Positions 1-5,478 of a stretch of DNA of 37,548 bases are shown piece by piece (within the stretch, counting starts at the first letter, position 1; each line of letters starts with the position of its first letter). Source of the DNA: a virus. The notes beneath the pieces were generated by a model. It saw nothing but the letters and a program-made list of their open reading frames with translations, did not search any database and had not been told where the DNA came from. The stretch is from positions 1-37,548 of IMG/VR virus record IMGVR_UViG_3300043411_000751. One strand, 5' to 3'. The translations under genes and the position numbers were made by a program.

Positions 1-73
1 TACATTGAGTAGCCACAAGGGCGTTGAAGACGTCCCAGTTTGGTTCCCATGCCTTTGCTCCCCTTTTTCCCAT
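1..73 (-). CDS. Small terminase, N-terminal fragment (duplicate at contig end)
   Basis: Start codon ATG lies at 73..71 after the ribosome-binding sequence GAGAGG. The 24 codons before the window edge are identical to the start of the complete small terminase gene at 36957..37412. It is therefore not a second gene but the same gene met again across the circular junction. Confidence 0.9.
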   Translation of the reverse strand, partial: MGKRGAKAWEPNWDVFNALVATQC

Positions 74-99
74 GGTTGATCCTCTCAATAACTTGCTTA
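1..99. repeat. Contig-end direct repeat, left copy
   Basis: These 99 bases recur exactly at 37340..37438. They cover the first 24 codons of the small terminase gene and its leader. This is what remains when a circular or circularly permuted genome is opened without trimming the overlap. After base 99 the copies diverge: here a 290-bp segment (100..389) follows, which is missing from the right-hand copy. Confidence 0.95.
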
Positions 100-221
100 A
101 TCGAAAGGCCGCTTCGAAGTTGATACGCAAGTGTTGTTCGCGGTATCCCTACTAATTCGGCTAGCTGAGCCGTCCTGTACCTAACACCATTGTACTCCGT
201 GAGCCTTGTCTTTCTTTTATT
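75..221 (-). other. Helix-turn-helix module read in the frame one base off the upstream ORF
   Basis: In the frame shared by base 74 the minus strand reads through about 50 codons with a recognisable pattern: TEYNGVRYRTAQLAELVG, then IPRTTLAYQLRSGLSIKQVI. This resembles the small DNA-binding domains found in phage HNH endonucleases and regulators (Tyr-Asn-Gly opening, an LAxxxGIPxTTL turn, then RLxxGLSIxxVI). It begins where the 78-codon frame of 161..397 stops making protein-like sense. One extra base in the A-run near 215..218 would join the two into one protein. The domain assignment is from family pattern only; the join is inference. Confidence 0.6.
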
Positions 222-397
222 CCTTTGTTGATCAGCAGCGGAAATTGTTTCTTCAAATCCTTCAAAAAGAATTCCAACGCGACGTAGACCGACTCCGCTT
301 CCCACCTACGTTTCTTAAATAGCTTCGTGAGCTCGGGGATTATCACATCCGCCGCCTCGCGTTTCCAGGATTGTAGCTTTAGTTCGTCGTTTGTCAT
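161..397 (-). CDS. Probable frameshifted regulator, N-terminal part (78 codons as read)
   Basis: Starts at ATG 397 with the strong site GGGGGA and overlaps the stop of the preceding gene. Residues 1..58 are charged and helical (MTNDELKLQSWKREAAD start) and look genuinely coded. From about residue 60 the frame turns to low-quality sequence (GSRSTMVLGTGRLS) and stops, while the next frame holds a good helix-turn-helix module running on to 75. A missing base in the AAAA run, either a sequencing error, a real mutation or a programmed shift, is the simplest explanation. Restored, it would give a small two-part protein with a DNA-binding C-terminus, directly upstream of and overlapping the small terminase gene. 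In the right-hand copy of this region all but its first three codons are deleted. Confidence 0.55.
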   Translation of the reverse strand: MTNDELKLQSWKREAADVIIPELTKLFKKRRWEAESVYVALEFFLKDLKKQFPLLINKGIKERQGSRSTMVLGTGRLS

Positions 398-699
398 GTG
401 TCCCCCTTCGGATACTTCGCGAGAAAGGCTCGGGCCTCTTTAGCGTCGTCTTTATCTACCGTTTCGGTTACGGGATATGGCGGGTCATTGCGGTCAGACA
501 TCGCACCATAGTGATAGACAGTCTTTTCGATGGGTTTTGCGACCTTCTCAATCACCTCACGCGCCTCGGCGAGTTGAGCGCGGAGTTTCTCCGTATGCTC
601 TTTTACGTCTGAAGTTTTACAAATATTGCTAGTGTGATCGTCGAAACAGTACGGACAGATGTAGCACTGAAAATTAATCTCCGGTTCAAAGTCACTCAT
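394..699 (-). CDS. Early hypothetical protein with Cys cluster and coiled coil
   Basis: A 101-residue protein of unknown function. Cysteines at residues 12, 15, 18 and 27 could bind zinc. Residues about 32..54 form a short charged coiled-coil segment, followed by an acidic region. Its end, AFLAKYPKGDT, resembles the end of the upstream neighbour's product (WLAKYAKGEKG), so the two genes share a C-terminal module. The start is ATG at 699 with an embedded GGGGGA site, overlapping the upstream stop; its own stop overlaps the next start. It sits in the leftward run of small genes. The right contig end carries a partial second copy. Gene reality is well supported; function is unknown. Confidence 0.8.
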   Translation of the reverse strand: MSDFEPEINFQCYICPYCFDDHTSNICKTSDVKEHTEKLRAQLAEAREVIEKVAKPIEKTVYHYGAMSDRNDPPYPVTETVDKDDAKEARAFLAKYPKGDT

Positions 700-1121
700 C
701 CCTTTTCCCCCTTCGCGTACTTGGCGAGCCAGTTACGTGCAGTTGGTAGCACGCGCATAACATCTTCCCTTGTTACACTCCCATCACCCCAGTGATAACG
801 AGACAACAACATATAAGACTTGGCCATTTCCGTCGCCTCTCGCAGCGCCGTGATGAGGGCTAGCACCGTGTCGGGGGAGAGGGAAATATCGTCAGGAGCG
901 ATAACCTGAATGTTGGGCTGCGCCCAGGGTGGTGCCCGGTGATTAACCGACTTTACCGCAAATTCTTCCGCCTCAGACCTAGCAACGAAGTCGATGTAGT
1001 GTTTATCTAAAAGGTCCCATTCGTCCCCGTAGTAGTCACGTGGTGGATAATGAACGCGATAAATTGGCGTCGTCTTGTCCGCCTTTTCTTCCAGGTCGTT
1101 GAGGGTGTCGTGTAGGGTCAT
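696..1121 (-). CDS. Early hypothetical protein, Ead/Ea22-like C-terminus
   Basis: A 141-residue soluble protein. The middle part (LALITALREATEMAKSYMLL) is helical and the tail RNWLAKYAKGEKG recalls the conserved end of Ead/Ea22-type accessory phage proteins; that is a loose resemblance, not a firm assignment. The start ATG at 1121 overlaps the stop of the gene before it in an ATGA junction, and the site GAGGAA for its translation lies inside the last codons of that gene. Its own last codons (AAGGGGGAA) carry the ribosome-binding site for 394..699. Probably a non-essential early accessory protein. Confidence 0.8.
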   Translation of the reverse strand: MTLHDTLNDLEEKADKTTPIYRVHYPPRDYYGDEWDLLDKHYIDFVARSEAEEFAVKSVNHRAPPWAQPNIQVIAPDDISLSPDTVLALITALREATEMAKSYMLLSRYHWGDGSVTREDVMRVLPTARNWLAKYAKGEKG

Positions 1122-1453
1122 GAAAATTCCTCATACTTTGAAATGCGATAACCATCTTGGTCTATAAACTCATGCCGCTCTGGCTCTTCGCCCGGTTGCC
1201 AATGCGTTGAACAGGTTTTTTGTTTCTCAACGATAAAGTTGATCAGCTCGTCTTTATCTTGGGGCTGACCGTATTCATCCCAGATTTTAGTATGGGACTG
1301 TAGATAGGCGCACCACTCAGCAAACGACTTCCGAAACGGGTTAAACAGAAATTTCCATCCGCCTGACGATTTACCGATATGAACACGCCGTTTTCCATTT
1401 CCGTGACACGCTTCGCAAGGCTCATCACTTTCAACGTAAAAATTAGTTCCCAT
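1118..1453 (-). CDS. Conserved phage protein of the MGTN-HIGKSSGGW family
   Basis: A 111-residue protein beginning MGTNFYVES, then CEACHGNGKRR, then HIGKSSGGWKFLF. This order of motifs, a Cys pair followed by HIGKSSGGW, is recurrent in tailed phages of many hosts and has no settled function. The Cys pair at about residues 13 and 16 suggests a small metal site. The ATG at 1453 immediately follows the previous stop, and the sequence GGGGGAAGAG just upstream gives strong translation. Family recognition is good; a role is not known. Confidence 0.85.
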   Translation of the reverse strand: MGTNFYVESDEPCEACHGNGKRRVHIGKSSGGWKFLFNPFRKSFAEWCAYLQSHTKIWDEYGQPQDKDELINFIVEKQKTCSTHWQPGEEPERHEFIDQDGYRISKYEEFS

Positions 1454-1639
1454 TCACTCTTCCCCCTTCAACCGCTTCGGCTCTCTATTAACCCAAAATA
1501 TGAGTGCGAAAAGAACTATGGTATCGAGTAGCGCCAGTTCCCAGCTACTTATTCCTTGTCTCGCTAAATAAAAAAGAGGGAAACCGACTGCGGTGTGAAT
1601 CAGAATTGCAATTACAGATTTAATAATACTTACCGTCAT
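1454..1639 (-). CDS. Small two-helix membrane protein
   Basis: A 61-residue protein with two hydrophobic segments (about residues 4..27 and 37..50) and a positively charged end (NREPKRLKGEE). I chose ATG 1639, which overlaps the upstream stop as TGATG, over the GTG three bases earlier. The shape is holin-like, but it lies among early genes rather than with the endolysin, so a role in membrane takeover or superinfection control is equally possible. Its final codons for KGEE form the ribosome-binding site for 1118..1453. Confidence 0.75.
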   Translation of the reverse strand: MTVSIIKSVIAILIHTAVGFPLFYLARQGISSWELALLDTIVLFALIFWVNREPKRLKGEE

Positions 1640-1971
1640 CACTCTTCCCCCTTCCGCTTCGCTTCTGACGCTTTAGCGACAATGGCGTCGAGGTCGGCAA
1701 ATAATTCTTGTGTGCGAGCCGTTACTTCCTCTTGCTGCTCAGAAAAAGAAAAATCACCGTCTACATTTTCTGACACAACATACTCTACAATTAATTGATG
1801 ACTCTGCTCCACCAGCTTGCGAATCACTTCGACGAGGATGGGAGCGGCGCCTGCTAACATTCCTTGCGTCAACATACGATGAGCACCAACCTCGGAATCT
1901 TTTGTGGCCCAGCCTTTTTTCAGCGCATCCAATTCCTCAACCTGCTTGAGTAGCGTTTCGAGTGTGGTCAT
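1639..1971 (-). CDS. Early hypothetical helical protein
   Basis: About 110 residues when started at ATG 1971, which overlaps the upstream stop in an ATGA junction; longer readings from 2016 lack such support. The protein is almost entirely helical with heptad-like regions at both ends (TLETLLKQVEELDALKK and EVTARTQELFADLDAIV), suggesting an oligomer. No catalytic motif is seen. The tail EAKRKGEE is encoded by AAGGGGGAAGAG, which also serves as the ribosome-binding site for the next gene. Confidence 0.75.
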   Translation of the reverse strand: MTTLETLLKQVEELDALKKGWATKDSEVGAHRMLTQGMLAGAAPILVEVIRKLVEQSHQLIVEYVVSENVDGDFSFSEQQEEVTARTQELFADLDAIVAKASEAKRKGEE

Positions 1972-2333
1972 TCGGCACCCTTCGGCTTTTTCGTGCCGCA
2001 GTCGCGAAGCCAACAATTGCCCATCTCGGTTAGCTGCATCAAATCGACAAACGGTTCAATTGGAACGAAGTGCATTTGATGTCTCGATGGCGCAATCTCG
2101 CACTTCTCCCACGCTCCATAAAAGTACCGCGCCTTTTTCTTTTTCAGCTTCTTAAGCGAAGGGCGTTGGCCTTTCCAATACCTACCGTCTAGAGTGAAAT
2201 ATTCTCTCAGCGCTTCTTTAGTGTCCCATTCAACGGCTATCGGGTGATTTCCTGATTCGGTCGTACTAATCACCATTCCCTTCAGTCCGAGCCAACTTAC
2301 CCGGTCGCCCACTTTGAATTTTGATTCACTCAC
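1968..2333 (-). CDS. Phage protein with SH3/KOW-like N-terminal barrel
   Basis: A 121-residue protein. The first part (KFKVGDRVSWLGLKGMVIS) is typical of small SH3 or KOW-like barrels, and FTLDGRYWKGQRPSL is a motif seen in a group of accessory phage proteins of unknown role. A lysine-rich stretch (KKLKKKKARYF) follows. The start is GTG at 2333, overlapping the previous stop as GTGA and preceded by GAGGGAA. Function unknown; nucleic-acid or protein binding is a guess from the fold. Confidence 0.75.
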   Translation of the reverse strand: MSESKFKVGDRVSWLGLKGMVISTTESGNHPIAVEWDTKEALREYFTLDGRYWKGQRPSLKKLKKKKARYFYGAWEKCEIAPSRHQMHFVPIEPFVDLMQLTEMGNCWLRDCGTKKPKGAE

Positions 2334-2521
2334 TCTCGTTCCCTCACTTCAAACCATCTCGCTACAAACTTTCGATACTTTCCGTCATCCGCCACAATCA
2401 CAACCTCAGGCGGTGTCCTCGAACTAATCAGCGTAATCACGTCGTAGTCTTTTCCCAACGTGATGAAACGAAACCTCGGGCGGACGTGAATGCATTTCGC
2501 GATGTACTTACTTCTAAACAT
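2330..2521 (-). CDS. Small early phage protein (63 aa)
   Basis: A 63-residue protein with a beta-rich pattern: DYDVITLISS followed by EVVIVADDGKYRKFVARWFEV. Short proteins with this YDV ... VVADDGKYRKFVARWFE layout occur in many phage accessory regions and look like small SH3-like barrels. The ATG at 2521 lacks a good ribosome-binding site and may be coupled to a short upstream frame (2514..2624). It overlaps the next gene by four bases. Function unknown. Confidence 0.7.
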   Translation of the reverse strand: MFRSKYIAKCIHVRPRFRFITLGKDYDVITLISSRTPPEVVIVADDGKYRKFVARWFEVRERE

Positions 2522-2624
2522 AAAAAAGCTGGCGGGCCCCTGTACCGAAGTAGGAAGGGGATTTTATACCCGTTACTCTGCTAAGCGCGCTACCCTCGTC
2601 TGCGTTGCTGAGGTGATAGCGCAT
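2514..2624 (-). CDS. Possible 36-residue ORF upstream of 2330..2521
   Basis: ATG at 2624 preceded by GGTGGTG, then 36 codons (start MRYHLSNADEGS) ending in a TAG that overlaps the start of 2330..2521. The position fits translational coupling to a gene that otherwise has no ribosome-binding site. The sequence resembles nothing I know and is short enough to arise by chance. The rest of the gap 2625..2721 shows no gene. Confidence 0.25.
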   Translation of the reverse strand: MRYHLSNADEGSALSRVTGIKSPSYFGTGARQLFYV

Positions 2625-2721
2625 TTAAATTCACCACCCAGCGTGCTCCGCATGATTCGTGTAGCGACGGGGATCATTCGGTGACCCAGTCCCGGCTTTC
2701 GCCGCCGCCAGCAAACCTAAT

Positions 2722-2982
2722 TTACGGACACTCGCATTTACTTTCCAACTTGTAGCACCCGCTGACCACATATCCCTTCGGATTGACTCCATGCCCCTGA
2801 CTGACTTCACCCTTCGCGCAAAGCGTTCCGGCCTTCCACACCGGGCCGACTAGCTTCGCTTCACAATGACACTCGTGCTTTTCCGCTTCCGGTTTCACTT
2901 CCTCGCCCGTCGCTTCGGCCTTATGGCAACCCGCCGCGATTAACGCAAATACAACGTACCCGATGATTGCTAGATGTTTCAT
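2722..2982 (-). CDS. Early phage lipoprotein
   Basis: An 86-residue exported protein. Residues 1..18 form a signal peptide (MKHLAIIGYVVFALIAAGC) ending in the lipobox LIAAGC, so Cys19 would be lipidated. The mature part is Cys-rich (ECHCE, TLCAKG, SGCYKLESKCECP), suggesting disulfides in the periplasm. The start ATG 2982 has GGGGGAAGAGGA directly upstream. Early phage lipoproteins often act in superinfection exclusion or at the host envelope, but that is inference. Confidence 0.8.
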   Translation of the reverse strand: MKHLAIIGYVVFALIAAGCHKAEATGEEVKPEAEKHECHCEAKLVGPVWKAGTLCAKGEVSQGHGVNPKGYVVSGCYKLESKCECP

Positions 2983-2994
2983 TCCTCTTCCCCC

Positions 2995-3291
2995 TTATGC
3001 TTTAACTGGCCAATCCCAACAACCCCGTTGGTCTGGCGACGTTCGTTTTGGTATTTTCGGACAATCGAAAAAACCACTCGTGTAAAAAATCTTTAGATCT
3101 ACAAAATCGGAAATTTTCATATCAGGAGTGCCGATACCGTCATCAACACGCTTTAAGATGATGTCCTGTTGTTGCTGCTCAACGTCCTCGTAAATTGCCG
3201 TGATAATTGCCGCTTGCACTTGCGGCGGATACTTTCCGTCTTTATCACCAAGATTTGTATAGTGAACAATTCGACCCACTAACGGTTTCAT
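2995..3291 (-). CDS. Conserved small phage protein, SH3-like, ends in WDWP
   Basis: A 98-residue member of a frequent accessory phage family: the opening MKPLVGRIVHYTNLG, an AAIITAIYED strand, a hydrophobic middle and a GCWDWPVKA end. The fold is probably a small SH3-like beta barrel. It starts at ATG 3291, overlapping the previous stop, with the strong site GGGGGGAAGAGGA encoded by the last codons of the upstream gene. The stop TAA is followed at once by the ribosome-binding site of the lipoprotein gene. Function unknown. Confidence 0.8.
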   Translation of the reverse strand: MKPLVGRIVHYTNLGDKDGKYPPQVQAAIITAIYEDVEQQQQDIILKRVDDGIGTPDMKISDFVDLKIFYTSGFFDCPKIPKRTSPDQRGCWDWPVKA

Positions 3292-3479
3292 TCCTCTTCC
3301 CCCCTCGCCATTTCTGGCATTGTTTTACCCGAAGCTGCCACACCGTCGCGGTAGCCCCGTAGATAAATATTAAAAAACACTTCAGTGATAGAGCCGCGAT
3401 AGACGCTCATTAATTCCTGCGCGGTTGTGAGCGCGTTATCTCTCGCCTCTCGCCATTGATCCCACTCGATTTCATTCAT
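3288..3479 (-). CDS. Small early hypothetical protein (63 aa)
   Basis: A 63-residue helical protein starting MNEIEWDQWREARDNAL with a C-terminal YLRGYRDGVAASGK segment, a layout common among short phage accessory proteins. The start ATG 3479 overlaps the stop of the DUF1064 gene (ATGA), and the sequence AAGGTGGAAATC at the end of that gene acts as its ribosome-binding site. Its last codons (ARGEEE) form the binding site for 2995..3291. No function can be assigned. Confidence 0.75.
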   Translation of the reverse strand: MNEIEWDQWREARDNALTTAQELMSVYRGSITEVFFNIYLRGYRDGVAASGKTMPEMARGEEE

Positions 3480-3871
3480 TTGATTTCCACCTTCGGGATT
3501 ATCACTTCATGCAAATAAAGTTTTTTGTAACTTCCCTTGAACACGTAAAGCGGACTTCCGTTTGGCCCATAAAAAGCCCACAACCGTCTCTTGATTCTCC
3601 ACACGTCTGTCTCGAAACCCTTACTTTCGTAATAACAAACCTTTTCCGTTTTCACGTCGATTGCCGAGAAATCGGGAATGTAAACTATCTCGGCTAGCGT
3701 CAGCTTCACTCTGACTTGCTGTTTAATATCTCGAATCTCACCCGCTCGCTCTTGCTCTAATAAATAATCATGCAACGCACTTTCCAATTTAGAGTCGAAA
3801 CGTCGCCCCGCCTTATTTACTTCCTTTGCCCCATATTTCCCAAAACCGCGTCCCCAGCCGCGAAATGCCAT
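3476..3871 (-). CDS. DUF1064 family nuclease-like protein
   Basis: A 131-residue protein: KYGAKEVNKAGRRFDSKLES, then a helical stretch, AGEIRDIKQQVRVKLT, PDFSAIDVKTEKVCYYESKG, then KRRLW. This is the pattern of DUF1064 proteins, phage-encoded relatives of PD-(D/E)xK nucleases and proposed junction or recombination endonucleases. The E in FDSKLES and the D-F ... YYESKG core fit such an active site. I start it at ATG 3871, sharing a base with the stop of a 21-codon peptide (TAATG); an upstream start at 4033 would run through another real gene. It probably works with the ERF annealing protein in recombination or genome maturation; that is inference. Confidence 0.8.
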   Translation of the reverse strand: MAFRGWGRGFGKYGAKEVNKAGRRFDSKLESALHDYLLEQERAGEIRDIKQQVRVKLTLAEIVYIPDFSAIDVKTEKVCYYESKGFETDVWRIKRRLWAFYGPNGSPLYVFKGSYKKLYLHEVIIPKVEIK

Positions 3872-3936
3872 TAGTCCCCCAACCCATATCGGAACAAAAG
3901 ATACAGCGCCGACACATAGCCGACGAGCATAATCAT
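3871..3936 (-). CDS. 21-residue membrane micropeptide, coupled to both neighbours
   Basis: ATG at 3936 overlaps the stop of 3933..4154 (ATGA) and its TAA shares a base with the ATG of the DUF1064 gene (TAATG). The peptide, starting MIMLVGYVSALYLLFRY, is a single hydrophobic helix with a short charged end. The perfect fit between two overlapping genes argues that it is translated, because ribosomes could pass from the upstream gene through it to the downstream one. It may be a true membrane peptide or only a translational bridge. Confidence 0.55.
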   Translation of the reverse strand: MIMLVGYVSALYLLFRYGLGD

Positions 3937-4154
3937 TTCTTCCATTTTTTCTTCGTCGCCGCTTTCTTTTTTCTCGACGGCTCAACCAAGAACGTAAATC
4001 CGAAAAAGTGCTGAGGACTCGCACCAAGTCCAAATAGTTTATTTTCCTTCGTCATCGCTTTTTCAATACGGTCGATCTCTTTTCGCATCTCACTCAAAGT
4101 CACTGACTCCGCGTATCCGCTGAAATGAGATTGTCGGTGTAATTGCTTACTCAT
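3933..4154 (-). CDS. Small basic early protein (73 aa)
   Basis: A 73-residue protein with an amphipathic helical N-terminal half (TLSEMRKEIDRIEKAM) and a very basic end (SRKKKAATKKKWKK), which suggests nucleic-acid binding. The ATG at 4154 has the site AAAGGGAG five bases upstream, the same GGGAGTAAAAATG context as at 4717. Overlaps the micropeptide gene by four bases. No family recognised. Confidence 0.7.
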   Translation of the reverse strand: MSKQLHRQSHFSGYAESVTLSEMRKEIDRIEKAMTKENKLFGLGASPQHFFGFTFLVEPSRKKKAATKKKWKK

Positions 4155-4175
4155 TTTTACTCCCTTTCTCGTGAT

Positions 4176-4457
4176 CTAATAGCCGTAGCCGTCGCCGTTG
4201 CCGTAGCCGTAGCCGTAGCCGTCGCCGTAGCCGTCGCCGTTGCCGTAGCCGTAGCCGTAGCCGTAGCCGTCGCCGTAGCCGTCGCCGTAGCCGTTGCCGT
4301 TGCCGTTGCCGTTGCCGTAGCCGTTGCCGTTGCCGTTGCCGTAGCCGTAGCCGTCGCCGTCGCCGTAGCCGTAGCCGTAGCCGTAGCCGTTGCCGTTGCC
4401 GTTGCCGGATCTAACAACGTGTGACTCTTCAAAATTAACCGCTATTTCTTTTCCCAT
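4176..4457 (-). CDS. Gly-X dipeptide repeat protein (38 GN/GY/GD repeats)
   Basis: I favour ATG 4457, seven bases after GAGG, giving 93 residues. The first 17 residues (MGKEIAVNFEESHVVRS) are ordinary; the remaining 76 are 38 Gly-X pairs in which X is only Tyr (19), Asn (12) or Asp (7), ending GYGY and a stop right at the repeat edge. Such a chain should be disordered and sticky, like aromatic-spaced low-complexity proteins that form condensates or coats. I recall Gly-Tyr/Asp-rich ORFs in other phages but cannot check them. Its start overlaps the end of 4442..4717. Two other frames of the tract (Ala-Thr on this strand, Ala-Val on the other) are open but start at TTG without a ribosome-binding site. 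Confidence 0.65.
   Translation of the reverse strand: MGKEIAVNFEESHVVRSGNGNGNGYGYGYGYGDGDGYGYGNGNGNGYGNGNGNGNGYGDGYGDGYGYGYGYGNGDGYGDGYGYGYGNGDGYGY
4179..4406. repeat. Hexanucleotide tract, 38 units of GCCGTH
   Basis: On the plus strand 38 consecutive six-base units read GCCGT followed by A, C or T, never G. Five of six positions are invariant apart from one T at the very edge; all variation is at the sixth base and is not periodic. In the Gly-X frame the variable base is the first base of the X codon, giving TAC, AAC or GAC. In the two alternative open frames it is a silent third position. Confidence 0.95.
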
Positions 4458-4717
4458 TTGCATGCCTCGCAATCAATTTGCGCAACCATGGTTAGGTAAT
4501 GAAACCGGACTGTGGGGCACTCATCCAATTTAGTGTTTACAGTTGGACCGTTTTTCGCAATCTCACCCAATCCCTTCGTAGTACCCCAATTGCGAATGAC
4601 GGCAGCGTTATCTAAAGTGCATTCGTTACCTACACGAGTTAGGTCGCCAACAAATACCCAACCGCGCTGAAGAATGACTATCTGTTTTCCATATTGATAC
4701 GTTTTTACTATTTTCAT
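4442..4717 (-). CDS. Early hypothetical protein (91 aa)
   Basis: A 91-residue beta-rich protein: MKIVKTYQYGKQIVILQRGWVFVGDL, then ECTLDNAAVIRNWGTTKGLGEIAKNGP, then a Cys pair near the end (DCEACKWEKK). The RNWGTTKGLGEIA stretch is found in small phage proteins of unknown role, so I consider the gene genuine. It starts at ATG 4717 after AGGGAG and lies downstream of a structured 140-bp gap. The last codons overlap the start of the Gly-X repeat gene. Confidence 0.75.
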   Translation of the reverse strand: MKIVKTYQYGKQIVILQRGWVFVGDLTRVGNECTLDNAAVIRNWGTTKGLGEIAKNGPTVNTKLDECPTVRFHYLTMVAQIDCEACKWEKK

Positions 4718-4738
4718 TTTTACTCCCTAATTTTGAAA

Positions 4739-4805
4739 GCCGTTATCGTCGATAAACGGCGGTAGTAGAGGCGCGGAGTGTCTTTTAAGTGGTCTACCCC
4801 GCGCC
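4739..4805. other. Two stem-loops in the gap before 4442..4717
   Basis: The 143-bp gap 4718..4860 has no gene. It contains a near-perfect palindrome at 4739..4760 (GCCGTT ... AACGGC with inner ATCG/CGAT) and a longer hairpin with 7-bp GC arms at 4770..4776 and 4799..4805. Neither has a clear U-tract on either strand. They may stabilise or process the leftward transcript. Confidence 0.45.
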
Positions 4806-4860
4806 CCTGGGAGGACACCAAGCACAATGGCGCCCAACTTTTTAAGCCATTTCCACATAA

Positions 4861-5163
4861 TTACTTTTTCCAATGCGGCCTAAGCAAAAACCGCTTCGCT
4901 TCGTCCACCTTGGCATTAAATAAATCCTGATTCGTTATTTTCCACTTCCCGTCGACGCTCGTGACGCCATGACGGTTTCTGATTTCTTCGTTTTCTAAAA
5001 AGACTCTGAGCCAATACTCGTCGTTGCTCGTTACCACTTGAGACATCGGCACCGTCTCGCCGGGTTTCGAGTGATAGCCGGTCAGCGGCGGCACCTGGAT
5101 GCGTTCCATCGCTTGGCGCTTCGATTTTTCCATTTCCTTTTTTTTCGCTTCGGGATCAAACAT
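4861..5163 (-). CDS. Early hypothetical protein (100 aa)
   Basis: A 100-residue protein with a strongly charged helical start (FDPEAKKKEMEKSKRQAMERI), a proline/glycine-rich middle (VPPLTGYHSKPGETVP) and a helical C-terminal half ending RFLLRPHWKK. No motif known to me. The start ATG 5163 has GGGGG upstream and lies 12 bases after the previous stop, so it belongs to the same leftward unit as the replication protein. Confidence 0.7.
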   Translation of the reverse strand: MFDPEAKKKEMEKSKRQAMERIQVPPLTGYHSKPGETVPMSQVVTSNDEYWLRVFLENEEIRNRHGVTSVDGKWKITNQDLFNAKVDEAKRFLLRPHWKK

Positions 5164-5175
5164 CGACGTGCCCCC

Positions 5176-5478
5176 TTAAGCGAAACTACGCAGCATGGTG
5201 GCCGTTCCCGTAATCACGTTAAGGCGCGCAACCAGAATCCAGTAATTCTCGTGAGCTAGCCGATACTCCAAAAAATTTGGCCTTACGAATTCCCCATTGG
5301 CATCCAAAACCGATACCTCGGAGCACTTAATACACACCGTTGGATCACCCACACTCGGAGTGCTTTTCTCTTTTTGAAGGTCGGGTATGTAGGTCACACC
5401 CGATTGCTTCTTACCGCACCAGGCGCACATATATTTTATTGCGCTACCAACTTCCGTTTTCTTCATTTTCTTTTTCAT
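5176..5478 (-). CDS. Zinc-ribbon-like early protein
   Basis: A 100-residue protein with two CxxC knuckles, CAWC at about residues 18..21 and CIKC at about 49..52, separated by some 27 residues; this should form one zinc ribbon. The remainder (NFLEYRLAHENYWILVARLNVIT) is helical. The start ATG 5478 overlaps the stop of the replication gene (ATGA), and the end of that gene (AAAGAAGGTGATG) supplies the ribosome-binding site. It may be an accessory to replication or a nucleic-acid-binding regulator; this is inferred from position. Confidence 0.7.
   Translation of the reverse strand: MKKKMKKTEVGSAIKYMCAWCGKKQSGVTYIPDLQKEKSTPSVGDPTVCIKCSEVSVLDANGEFVRPNFLEYRLAHENYWILVARLNVITGTATMLRSFA

Noticed and set aside
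3872-4033. Longer N-terminus for the DUF1064 protein
   Set aside because: The extra residues are Arg-rich nonsense read out of frame over 3933..4154; the family starts near the internal Met at 3871.
4179-4406. CRISPR array
   Set aside because: The units are six bases long with no spacers; it is a simple tandem repeat.
4143-4432. Ala-Val (plus strand) and Ala-Thr (minus strand) repeat proteins over the hexanucleotide tract
   Set aside because: Both begin at TTG codons without ribosome-binding sites and run past the tract; the Gly-X frame has ATG, a good site and a stop at the repeat edge.
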